Positions 54,101-62,020 of a stretch of DNA of 64,000 nucleotides are shown in pieces (the first letter of the stretch is position 1; each line of letters begins with the position of its first letter). The DNA lies in contig DLRK01000014.1 in assembly GCA_002501065.1 (NCBI GenBank), positions 5,573 through 69,572 on the forward strand. Reading direction: 5' to 3'. Made by a program: the position numbers and the translations under genes. The notes below the pieces were generated by a model that saw nothing but the letters and a program-made list of their open reading frames with translations, was not told the DNA's origin and did not search any database. This stretch comes from Akkermansiaceae bacterium UBA7890. Lineage in GTDB: Bacteria > Verrucomicrobiota > Verrucomicrobiia > Verrucomicrobiales > Akkermansiaceae.

Positions 54101-55456
54101 TTGCTGATATTAAGGAGGGCGCTAGCCTTCGGGCTCGTGGCTCAGCTCCCACCACCAACTGGCCCACCGGAAGATTCCGGGCCTCGCAAGTCGGCCCTTC
54201 CCCAACCGGATGAGTCTTCGGGCAAGTTGCAGCGGCATGTGCCGATGTGGGATGCTGCTCGTCGTCTCCGGGATAAGAAATCCTCTCGGAAGGGGGATCT
54301 CCCTTCCGGTGACGATCCGCTGAGCGAGAAGGAGCTTTTTGACGAAGAACTTGAGGATCTGAATCTCTCCGGCGCAAAGCCGGAAGCTTCCGGGAGGGCC
54401 GTGAGCAGTTCATCCCCGATCGAGCCTGCCAAGATTAAACCGGAGCCCCGTGTGCTTGGAGCGCAGGGCAGTCGGGGGGGGAGCACCCCTCCGGATGGGT
54501 CTGCCCCGGACGATCTTCCGGTCTCGTCGCGATCAGTGAGTGTTCCGAGGCGCATTCCCGAATCAGGTCTGCAACGGCACTACAGAGGTGAGGCGAAGCA
54601 GGAAGCCGACTGGATGGGAAGCCAGGTGTTGTCCTTGTGGTGGGTACTGGCCGGAGCGTTATGCATTGTTGTCCTCTGGGTGTTCCTGAGTGGTAGTTTC
54701 AATATTCCAGTCAAGCCAACCTTGCTGGAGGAACCGGAACGGTTGACGATGAATGACGATCTGAGCGATGTTCCAATTGCGGACTTCGTTGCCAGGGCCG
54801 ATGAGATCCTGCCCGAGGTCGCAGATCTTCTGGAGAAGGTGAATTCCGCAGAGGGTCCGGAGCTGGCCAAGCTCATTCGCGGGGGTGAAGAGTCCCGGCT
54901 ACGAAGACTGGCATGGTTGGAACGTGAGCCGGTTCCCACTCGTCATCACCCACTCACCACTCGTCAACTTCACGCAGCCTCGGCCAGGAAGCATGCGTAT
55001 CTCATCATGGTGGGACAGGATCTGGAGTGGCTGCGGGCGGTGGCCTATTTCACCAAGGAGGGCGACTCCTTCAAGTATGACTGGGAGGCCAGCGAGGGCT
55101 ACAGTGAGATCCTCCCCAGCGAAACAGATCAACTGACCGGTGAGGAGTCGAAGTTGATGCGCTGCATAATCCTGCCTTCGAATTTCTACACGCCTGGTTT
55201 CCCGGAAGAAGAATTCCAGGGTTATACCCTTCATCACAGTGATCCGGGGGAATTCGTATGGGCTTTTGCCCTGCGCAGCAGCGAGGGCAACAAGGGAATA
55301 GCGAGTCACTTTTCCGGCCCTTTATTTCAGGGCACCGAAGGCCGGGTCACGATCCGGGTCAGAAAGGGCCCTGAAGGGGCACGTTCAAATCAGGTGGAAA
55401 TTGTGGAATTCGTTCACGGGGATTGGTTTACCCCCACGGTCACTCCGGAGCCTTAG
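54101..55456 (+). CDS. Unrecognised single-pass membrane protein, cluster gene 1
   Basis: Not matched to a known family. Up to 451 aa from a TTG at 54101; an AAGGAGG lies at 54112-54118 but no start follows at proper distance, and the ATG at 54245 is an alternative, so the true start is uncertain. The N-terminal ~160 residues are polar, Pro/Ser-rich and probably disordered. A membrane helix at ~177-199 (LSLWWVLAGALCIVVLWVFL) is followed by an outer domain of ~240 residues with YLIMVG, DSFKYDWEASEGYSEIL and an ending EIVEFVHGDW. From base 54557 onward it is nearly the same as gene 2, because it contributed the left part of a 1,325-bp duplicated unit. It lacks the zinc ribbon of genes 2 and 3. 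Confidence 0.72.
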   Translation: MLILRRALAFGLVAQLPPPTGPPEDSGPRKSALPQPDESSGKLQRHVPMWDAARRLRDKKSSRKGDLPSGDDPLSEKELFDEELEDLNLSGAKPEASGRAVSSSSPIEPAKIKPEPRVLGAQGSRGGSTPPDGSAPDDLPVSSRSVSVPRRIPESGLQRHYRGEAKQEADWMGSQVLSLWWVLAGALCIVVLWVFLSGSFNIPVKPTLLEEPERLTMNDDLSDVPIADFVARADEILPEVADLLEKVNSAEGPELAKLIRGGEESRLRRLAWLEREPVPTRHHPLTTRQLHAASARKHAYLIMVGQDLEWLRAVAYFTKEGDSFKYDWEASEGYSEILPSETDQLTGEESKLMRCIILPSNFYTPGFPEEEFQGYTLHHSDPGEFVWAFALRSSEGNKGIASHFSGPLFQGTEGRVTIRVRKGPEGARSNQVEIVEFVHGDWFTPTVTPEP

Positions 55457-57206
55457 GCCGCCTCAAGGCTTGAATGTCATGGGGGAATAGGTGATCGTGA
55501 ATCTCTCTTTTTCGCTAGGTCCCATCCCCAAGATTCATGCCTGAAACCTCGCAGGAAGTTTATCACTGCCCATCCTGTGGTGCTCTGGTCTCGGTGGAAC
55601 TTGATGTTGATCGGGTTTGCGGGAAGTGCGGGTATGAATTGGGTAAGTCGTTAGCCATCGCACCCCGCATGGCCGAACAGACGACCGCTACCGCCAAGGG
55701 AGCGGTGGTTCAGCGAAATGCAACCACCCGCCCCCGTCCCGTAGGCCTCGCACCAGCGCCCTCTGATGTGATGGCGGTTGAGGAGGCCAAGGCTGAGAGA
55801 AAAACAGAATCTCTGCGGCCCACTGACGAGATTGTTTCCGACGAGGGATACAAGAAGATGGCACGGCTTCGCAAGAAGCCCCCCGAATCAGCTCGGCAAC
55901 GGCACCGCAGAGGTGAGGCGAAGCAGGAGGATGCCTGGACGGGAAACCAGATGTTGTCCTTGTGGTGGGTGCTGGCCGGAGCGTTATGCATTGTTGTCCT
56001 CTGGGTATTCCTGAGTGGTAGTTTCAATATTCCAGTCAAGCCGGCCTCGCTGGAGGAACCGGATCGGCTGACGATGAACGAGAATCTGAGGGACGTTCCA
56101 ATTACGGACTTCGTTGCCAGGGCCGATGAGATTCTGCCCGAACTCATGGATCTTCTGGATAAGGCGAATTCCGTGGAGGGGCCGGAGTTGGCCAAGTTCA
56201 TTCGTGGAGGCGAAGAGTCCCGGCTGCGGCGATTGGCATGGGCGGAGCGTAAGCCGGTGCCCGTCCGTCATTATCCGCTCAGCAAGCGTCAACTTCACGC
56301 AGCCTCGGCCAGGAAGTATGCGTATCTCATCATGGTGGGACTGGACTCGAATCACCTGCGGGCGGTGGCCTACTTCACCAAGGAGGGCGATTCCTTCAAG
56401 TACGACTGGGAGGCCAGCGAGGGCTACAGCGAGATTCTGCCAGGCGAAGTAGATCAACTTACGGGCGAGGAGTCGAAGTTGATGCGTTGCATAGTCAAGC
56501 CTTCGAATTTCTACACTCCCAGTTTTCCGGAAGAAGAATTCCAGGGTTATACGCTTCATCACAGTGATCCGGGGGAATTTGTGTGGGCTTTTGCCCGGCG
56601 CAGCAGCGAGAGCAACAAGAGCATAATGAGTCACTTTAACGGCCGTGTATTCATGGACACCGTAGGACGGGTCACGGTCCGGGTCGCAAAGGGGCCTGAA
56701 GGGGCGCGTTCAAATCAGTTGGAGATTGTGGAATTCGTTCACATCGACTGGTTTGCACCCACGGTCACCCCGGAGCCTTAGCCTACCTCAAGGCTTGAAT
56801 GTCGCGGGGTAATAGGTGATTGTGAATATCTCCCTTGGCCGTAGGCCCGTCCCCAAGATTCATGCCTGAAACCTCGCAGGAATTTTATCACTGCCCGTCC
56901 TGTGGTGCGCTGGTCTCGGTGGAGGCCGATGCTGAGCGGGTTTGCGGGGAGTGCGGGTATGAATTGGGTAAGTCGTTAGCCATCACACCTCGCATGGCCG
57001 ACCAGGCGGCCGCTACTGCCAAGGGAGCGATGGTTCAGCGGAATGTGAGCACCCGCCGCCATTCCACAGGCCGGGTCGCATTAGTGCCCTCTGATGTGAT
57101 GACGGTTGACGAGGTCAAGGCTGAGAGCAAAACAGACTCTCTGCGGCCCACTGACGAGCTTGTTTCCGACGACGGGCACAAGAAGGTGGTGCGGCGTCGC
57201 AAGAAG
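54557..57206. repeat. Tandem duplication, two 1,325-bp copies
   Basis: Copy A is about 54557-55881 and copy B about 55882-57206. Equivalent points are all exactly 1,325 bp apart: the gene 1 and gene 2 stops (55456, 56781), the gene 2 and gene 3 starts (55537, 56862), and the left homology edge (CCCGAATCAG at 54557 and 55882). So no insertion or deletion separates them. The copies look roughly 85-90% identical by eye, in coding and intergenic parts alike. Outside these limits similarity stops sharply. The unit runs from the middle of gene 1, through the intergenic stretch, into the 5' part of a zinc-ribbon gene. Confidence 0.9.
55537..56781 (+). CDS. Chimeric zinc-ribbon membrane protein, cluster gene 2
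   Basis: Protein of 414 aa with no known family. Starts at ATG 55537. A CxxC-x13-CxxC zinc ribbon (Cys11, Cys14, Cys28, Cys31; YHCPSCGALVS ... VCGKCGYELG) opens it, followed by a polar linker, one membrane helix (~139-161, LSLWWVLAGALCIVVLWVFL) and an outer domain with YDWEASEGYSEIL and an ending EIVEFVHIDW. Residues 1 to ~114 match the start of gene 3, and the rest matches the end of gene 1. The switch is at about base 55880, the junction of two tandem 1,325-bp copies, so this gene was created by the duplication and stayed in frame. It has no stop or frameshift, suggesting it is still used. Orientation is likely ribbon inside, large domain outside. Confidence 0.8.
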   Translation: MPETSQEVYHCPSCGALVSVELDVDRVCGKCGYELGKSLAIAPRMAEQTTATAKGAVVQRNATTRPRPVGLAPAPSDVMAVEEAKAERKTESLRPTDEIVSDEGYKKMARLRKKPPESARQRHRRGEAKQEDAWTGNQMLSLWWVLAGALCIVVLWVFLSGSFNIPVKPASLEEPDRLTMNENLRDVPITDFVARADEILPELMDLLDKANSVEGPELAKFIRGGEESRLRRLAWAERKPVPVRHYPLSKRQLHAASARKYAYLIMVGLDSNHLRAVAYFTKEGDSFKYDWEASEGYSEILPGEVDQLTGEESKLMRCIVKPSNFYTPSFPEEEFQGYTLHHSDPGEFVWAFARRSSESNKSIMSHFNGRVFMDTVGRVTVRVAKGPEGARSNQLEIVEFVHIDWFAPTVTPEP

Positions 57207-58244
57207 CGCAAGAGGATCGCCTTCGGTCCCCTGCTCTTCCTCGGTGGATGGGCTGTCCTGGTGATGCTGGTGGTGATCTTCGTGAAGTTTCGTGAAGGTG
57301 CTGAGGGTGCTGAGGGTGCTGAGGGTGACGGTGAGGAGAAGGAGGAGGAGGTTGGGCGACGGGCCTCCCTGCAGGCAGGAATGGAGGAGTTGCTGATCAA
57401 GGAGCTGCCCGTCTGTCACGCCACCCTGCTTGAATTCCTCAAGGAGCCGATCTGGACTGGACGGGCACAGTTTGTCTGGGATTCGGCGAAGGTTGCTCCG
57501 AAGATGGCGAAATATTACGAACGAAACCAGATGTGGAAGTTGCCTGCCGGAAGTAGCGTCACGGTATCGAAGGCCAACCTCATTCTTCATTCGCCTGATG
57601 ACCCCGTGATCGAGGCTGTCTTCCAGGTGGACTTTGCGCCGGTGGAGGATGAAGACGGTCAACCCGTGGCGGAGCAGCCGGAACCCTACTTCCGGGAGGT
57701 GACCTTCATGCGTGATGAAAACAAGTGGAGGATCGACTGGGAGGCACTGGTGAGGTATTCGCCGAACTCCTGGCAACTCTTTCGATCCGACGTCGATGGA
57801 AACAATGTCCCCGGTGAGTTCCGCCTTTTTGTGCGCCGCACGACCGTGAGGTTCCAGGGGGGACAACCCGTGATGGTCCTGAAGTTCTTCGAACCCCGGG
57901 AGGATCGCAGTGAAATATGGCGGCAGGATTCTCCCCCAGTGGTGGTAGCGCGGGATTCCGAGAGCGGCCTGCGGTTGCAGGAGATTCTGGAGCGTGATCC
58001 GGAGAGTTGGGAACCGGGTAAGCCTGGGCTCTGGCACGACGATCCCGAGGGATTGCGGCGGGTCCGGGTCAAGCTCTACTGGGAGAGCACAGCCGACAAC
58101 CGGCGCCTCCTGAAGGTTGGTGAAGTGTTGGCCGGAAACTGGTGGACGGATGGCTACGAGGAGGATTTCAGCCAGGTATTACCTGTTGAAAGCGATGAGG
58201 AGAGTCTTTCGAAACCGGATGCGGACACGGGAGACGGGAGCTGA
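56862..58244 (+). CDS. Zinc-ribbon membrane protein, cluster gene 3
   Basis: Protein of 460 aa, family not recognised. The ATG at 56862 matches the start of gene 2 exactly and is preferred to an in-frame codon at 56835. Zinc ribbon with Cys11, Cys14, Cys28 and Cys31 (YHCPSCGALVS, VCGECGYELG), a linker ending in a very basic RRRKKRKR, one membrane helix (FGPLLFLGGWAVLVMLVVIFV), an acidic run made by a 9-bp tandem repeat (EGAEGAEGAEGD), then an outer domain with NKWRIDWEALVRYSPNSW, which aligns with the DWE-x-x-x-x-YS motif of genes 1 and 2. The ending contains LAGNWWTDGY. Zinc ribbons of this kind at the N-terminus of single-pass proteins are common in PVC bacteria (MJ0042-like). Confidence 0.78.
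   Translation: MPETSQEFYHCPSCGALVSVEADAERVCGECGYELGKSLAITPRMADQAAATAKGAMVQRNVSTRRHSTGRVALVPSDVMTVDEVKAESKTDSLRPTDELVSDDGHKKVVRRRKKRKRIAFGPLLFLGGWAVLVMLVVIFVKFREGAEGAEGAEGDGEEKEEEVGRRASLQAGMEELLIKELPVCHATLLEFLKEPIWTGRAQFVWDSAKVAPKMAKYYERNQMWKLPAGSSVTVSKANLILHSPDDPVIEAVFQVDFAPVEDEDGQPVAEQPEPYFREVTFMRDENKWRIDWEALVRYSPNSWQLFRSDVDGNNVPGEFRLFVRRTTVRFQGGQPVMVLKFFEPREDRSEIWRQDSPPVVVARDSESGLRLQEILERDPESWEPGKPGLWHDDPEGLRRVRVKLYWESTADNRRLLKVGEVLAGNWWTDGYEEDFSQVLPVESDEESLSKPDADTGDGS
57294..57329 (+). repeat. 9-bp in-frame tandem repeat in cluster gene 3
   Basis: Four units: GAAGGTGCT, GAGGGTGCT twice, then GAGGGTGAC. They encode Glu-Gly-Ala three times and Glu-Gly-Asp once, just after the membrane helix. 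Changes in copy number would keep the frame and alter the length of an acidic spacer. Confidence 0.85.
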
Positions 58245-58295
58245 ATTGCCTTTGCGCTGAAAGACATTATCCTGTTTCTCCCACCCCGACACCCC

Positions 58296-59408
58296 ATGGC
58301 CGATAACGCATCCAGTTCGAATGACTCCTCAAAGGGCCTGCCGGAAGGCATGAGGGTCGTCCGGAAACGCCGTAAGCGACGCGGCGAATCCCGCAAGACG
58401 CTTTTCCTGAAGAAGCGGGAGATCCTGCGGGATATGCACGCTGACGAGGAGATGGGTGCGATCGGCCTGAAGGATCAGCTGGCTCGCCTGAAGTCCGCCA
58501 AGGACGCACAGCAGGAGGGCAAACCGGTGGAGGAGCGTTGGGGGGACGCCGGGAGTGGACAGCGGGGTTTGTCCCGGATCCTGCTATGGATCTTCGCCCT
58601 TCTCATACCCGTGCTCGCCATCGTTACGGCTTTCCTTCTCACCAGAGGGGAGAAAGGAAATTCTCGTTATGAAAACCAGCTCAATTTCAGCTTCAACGTC
58701 TCTGAAGAGGAAGGCAAGTTTGAGCCGATGGGACCGAGGGCCTGGTTCGAGAACAATCCGCACGATTCCTTCGTCGGCTCGATCGAAATCCTCAATAAAC
58801 TGAATCAGTCCCCCGAGGGGACTGTCCCTGATGCTGTTTTTCGCCGGAAAGACTTTTCCCGCAGTCAGATTTCCGCCCGGGGTCTGGGGTGGTCATCACC
58901 ATTTCAAACAGCGGATCCCCGGAAATTCGAATGGACCATTGGAGATGCCAACAACGTTGGATTTCTTGTGCTGAAGGGATCGCGGGAAGATCAGAGCCTT
59001 TTCCGTTCCTACTTCGTCAAATCGGAAGAGGGTCTCCGGATGGACTGGGCCGCCTCAACCGCCTGGTCCGAAGTGCCGATCAGCGAAGTGTCCACGGTGG
59101 AGGCGGAGCGAAACGTCATGCTGCGCTGCGTTCTTCACAAGGAACCGCATTTTGACAGCAGACCAGACCAGGAGCGGTCCTGGTATCTCATTACCATGCC
59201 CGGGGTGGATCTGCAGCTCTGGGGGTTTGTTCCGGCGGGATCTTCCCTCGACGAGAAACTTCTCGATCTCTTCCAATTCGGGAGATTCATCCTGGAACGG
59301 AAAGAGAAAGTCCGCGCTATTGTCCGCGTGTCGAAACCGGCGGGAGGGGGGAAGGTGAACCAGTTGGAAATCATGGAACTGGTCACGAAGGAGTGGGTGC
59401 TTCCCTGA
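58296..59408 (+). CDS. Unrecognised single-pass membrane protein, cluster gene 4
   Basis: Protein of 370 aa beginning at ATG 58296, 51 bp after gene 3. It has a basic N-terminal region (VVRKRRKRRGESRKTLFLKK), no zinc ribbon, a membrane helix at ~94-115 (ILLWIFALLIPVLAIVTAFLL) and an outer domain. That domain holds EGLRMDWAASTAWSEVP, matching the DWE-x-x-x-x-YS motif of the other three with Ala for Glu and Trp for Tyr, and ends in LEIMELVTKEWVLP, matching EIVEFV-x-x-DW. So it is a distant member of the same family at the end of the cluster, and not part of the recent duplication. Function unknown; shared architecture suggests a set of related envelope subunits. Confidence 0.75.
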   Translation: MADNASSSNDSSKGLPEGMRVVRKRRKRRGESRKTLFLKKREILRDMHADEEMGAIGLKDQLARLKSAKDAQQEGKPVEERWGDAGSGQRGLSRILLWIFALLIPVLAIVTAFLLTRGEKGNSRYENQLNFSFNVSEEEGKFEPMGPRAWFENNPHDSFVGSIEILNKLNQSPEGTVPDAVFRRKDFSRSQISARGLGWSSPFQTADPRKFEWTIGDANNVGFLVLKGSREDQSLFRSYFVKSEEGLRMDWAASTAWSEVPISEVSTVEAERNVMLRCVLHKEPHFDSRPDQERSWYLITMPGVDLQLWGFVPAGSSLDEKLLDLFQFGRFILERKEKVRAIVRVSKPAGGGKVNQLEIMELVTKEWVLP

Positions 59409-59500
59409 GGGGCCTGGATGCCAGCTTGGATCAACTCCGGGATGGTTTCTGATCTCTGTTGCGACAGGTCCGCTCTTTTCGGATGTTCTGATGCCCCGGT

Positions 59501-60436
59501 TCAGGGTTGGCCGAGCGCGGCCTGGAGGGCGGAATGCATGGTTGCGAGCGGGTGCCGACCGGGAAACCAGAGTTCAAAGGAAAGCACTCCCTGGTAGAGA
59601 AGGAGGGAAAGGCCATTGGCGCCCCGGGCACCCACCTGGGAGGCCTCTCCCAGCAGGCGGGTCTGGGGCGGATTGTAGATGGTGTCGAAGACAAGATGGT
59701 GAGGCTGGAGGCAGGCGGGAGGCAGGGGCGATGGATCGGTTCGACTGAGACCCACCGAGGTGGTGTTGACGATGAGGTCGATATGATCGGATTCAGACAC
59801 CAGTTGTGGAGAGTCGAGGGGGAAGACCTTGAGGCGTTCCCCTGGTCCCTCCAGACGCTCGCTCTCGAAACAGGAAGAGAGGCGCAAAGCCAGTTCCTCG
59901 GCCTTCTCTACCGTCCGGTTGACCAATACGAGCCGTTCGCATCCTTCCCGTGCGCACTGGGCGGCGATGGCTTGCCCGGCACCCCCCCCCGCGCCAACCA
60001 CCATGATGCGCAGGTCCTTCACATCCACCAGGAACTCCTCGTGAATGGCGCGCACGAATCCGGGTCCGTCCGTATTGAAGGCGAGCTTGCGTCCACGCTC
60101 AAAGAGAATGGTGTTCACGGCCCCGAGCATGGTGGCCGCGCCATCCACCTCGTCGGCAGCGGAGAGGGCCTCGAACTTGTGAGGGACCGTGATGTTGGCT
60201 CCGATGAATTCGAGTTCCTGCAGGCGGTTGAGGGTTCCGCTCACTTCCCCGGCAGGCACCTCAAGACGGATGTAGCGTCCTCCGGTTCCGGTTTCATCCA
60301 GGGCAGCCTGATGGAGTTGAGGGGAGAGAGAGTGAGCGACCGGGGACCCGAGCACAGCGAGGCGCGCGGGTTGTTCTGCTCCCTCGTCCAACCGTGAACG
60401 GCTTACCAGGTCATCGAGAGTATAGACATCCTTCAT
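59501..60436 (-). CDS. aroE: Shikimate dehydrogenase
   Basis: NADPH-dependent enzyme of 311 aa converting 3-dehydroshikimate to shikimate in aromatic amino-acid synthesis. The N-terminal substrate site has SPVAHSLSPQLHQAAL, and GANITVPHKFEAL supplies the catalytic Lys in the NxTxPxK motif. The NADP site is VVGAGGGAGQAIA, then LVNRT. NTDGPGF, INTTSVG-like VNTTSVGL and a final GANGLSLLLYQG are standard. It is longer than E. coli AroE (272 aa) because of extra residues at the N-terminus and in the middle. The glycine motif is encoded by a run of nine G (minus strand; 59982-59990), a possible slippage site. It follows gltX by 14 bp on the same strand, so the two form an operon. Confidence 0.92.
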   Translation of the reverse strand: MKDVYTLDDLVSRSRLDEGAEQPARLAVLGSPVAHSLSPQLHQAALDETGTGGRYIRLEVPAGEVSGTLNRLQELEFIGANITVPHKFEALSAADEVDGAATMLGAVNTILFERGRKLAFNTDGPGFVRAIHEEFLVDVKDLRIMVVGAGGGAGQAIAAQCAREGCERLVLVNRTVEKAEELALRLSSCFESERLEGPGERLKVFPLDSPQLVSESDHIDLIVNTTSVGLSRTDPSPLPPACLQPHHLVFDTIYNPPQTRLLGEASQVGARGANGLSLLLYQGVLSFELWFPGRHPLATMHSALQAALGQP

Positions 60437-60450
60437 GTGCGTCCTCGTTC

Positions 60451-61761
60451 TCAGGAGAGATCCCCGGTCAGGAGTTCGATACGGCGAATGGACTCCTCTT
60501 TTCCCAGAATGGCAAGCATGTCGTTCAGTGCCGGACCTGCAGCCCGCCGGGAAAGGGCGACCCGCAGGGGGAACATGAGCCTGCCTGGCTTGACGCCGTG
60601 CGCCCCGGCAGTGGCGGCGATTGCCTCCGTGGCCAGCGACCAGTCGGTGATCTCCCGCATTCGCGCGGCAAGGTCGCCGAGGAGGGCGGCAGCATCACTG
60701 TTTTTGCGCACCTTGCCCATGGTCTCTTCGTCTGGAGGAGGCAATTCGAGATAGAAGTCGATCATGCCGGCCACCTCGGAGAGGGTCTGGACCTTCTCCT
60801 GCACGCTGGCCGCCATCGCTTCGTAGTCCCCGGTCATGGTGAAACCCGAGCGCTCCACATGGGGTTTCGCCGCGGCCGCAAATTCATCGGGCGGGAGGGC
60901 CATGAGGTGTTGCTGGTTGAGCCACTGGCACTTGTCCCAGTCGAAGCGTGAGGGGGAGCGGTTGACAGCCTCCAGAGAGAAACGTTCCACCAGCTCCGGA
61001 GCCGAAAAGATCTCGTCGTCGTCTTTCGGCGACCATCCGAGAAGGGCAATGAAATTATTCACGGCGGCCGGGAGGAAGCCGCGCTCCTGGTATTCGTGGA
61101 CCGCTGCTCCCTGATCCCGCTTGGACATCTTACTGCCATCCGCATTCATGATCAACGGGATGTGCGCGTAGGCGGGCGGCTTCTGGTCCAGCGCCTCGAA
61201 GAGTTGGAGGTGCTTGGGGGTATTCATGAGGTGATCCTCACCACGGATGACGTGGCTTATCTCCATTTCGAGGTCGTCCACCACGTTGACGAAATGAAAG
61301 ACGAAGGATCCATCCGAGCGTCGCACCACCATGTCGGGCGTGTTGGACTCTTCACGATAGTCAATAGTGACCTCCCCGCAAATCAGGTCATGCATGGTGA
61401 CCGGTTTGCGTTCAAAGCGGAAGCGCCAGGCTCCTTCGTCCTGGTAGACACGGTCAGCGGTGCGCAGTTGCTCAAACCATTTCTCGTAGATTTCCGATCG
61501 CTGCGACTGGAAATACGGGCCGCACGCGCCTCCGGCGTCGTGTCCCTCATCCCAGTCGAGACCAAGCCAGCGCATCCCCTCGAAGATGGCCTCCCGCGCC
61601 TCGGTGGTGTTGCGGGCCTCGTCGGTGTCTTCCACCCGGAGAATGAAGGCACCCCCGTGCTGGCGGGCAAAGAGCCAGTTGAAAAGCGCGGTTCGAGCCC
61701 CTCCCACATGGAGATAGCCGGTGGGTGAGGGGGCGAAGCGGGTGCGGACCGGGCGTGACAT
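60451..61761 (-). CDS. gltX: Glutamyl-tRNA synthetase
   Basis: Class I aminoacyl-tRNA synthetase of 436 aa that charges tRNA-Glu. The ATG at 61761 starts MSRPVRTRFAPSPTGYLHVGG, with the HIGH-type sequence as H-V-G-G; a longer frame to 62277 has no related sequence and is rejected. KMSKS appears as K-M-S-K-R in SKMSKRDQGAAV, a normal variant. VEDTD, RGEDHLMNTPKH, AHIPLIMNADGSKMSK, NFIALLGWSP and WDKCQWLNQQHL are family hallmarks. At 436 aa it is shorter than most (about 470-490), with a compact anticodon-binding region. aroE follows after 14 bp on the same strand. Confidence 0.93.
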   Translation of the reverse strand: MSRPVRTRFAPSPTGYLHVGGARTALFNWLFARQHGGAFILRVEDTDEARNTTEAREAIFEGMRWLGLDWDEGHDAGGACGPYFQSQRSEIYEKWFEQLRTADRVYQDEGAWRFRFERKPVTMHDLICGEVTIDYREESNTPDMVVRRSDGSFVFHFVNVVDDLEMEISHVIRGEDHLMNTPKHLQLFEALDQKPPAYAHIPLIMNADGSKMSKRDQGAAVHEYQERGFLPAAVNNFIALLGWSPKDDDEIFSAPELVERFSLEAVNRSPSRFDWDKCQWLNQQHLMALPPDEFAAAAKPHVERSGFTMTGDYEAMAASVQEKVQTLSEVAGMIDFYLELPPPDEETMGKVRKNSDAAALLGDLAARMREITDWSLATEAIAATAGAHGVKPGRLMFPLRVALSRRAAGPALNDMLAILGKEESIRRIELLTGDLS

Positions 61762-62020
61762 CGACTCCGTATAGCGCCGGATTGCCAAGCCCGCAATGGC
61801 GGCACGGCTGAAAGAACAGATTCGGGAAACTTCCCAGTCAGCCCGGAGTGGGCGACCGGCGCGCGAAGACGATGGCTTCCAAGGTCCGCTCCACCGAAGC
61901 GCTGGCCGGGGGAGGGATTTCGATTCCCGGCGACAAGAGGTTGATTCCTGATCGTGGTGACAACGCGGATCTGACGGGAGAATTTGACCGCAGGGCCCGG
62001 ATTTGGGTAGGATGCCGAGG

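Noticed and set aside
57294..57329. CRISPR-like or other functional array
   Set aside because: It is a 9-bp coding microsatellite without spacers.
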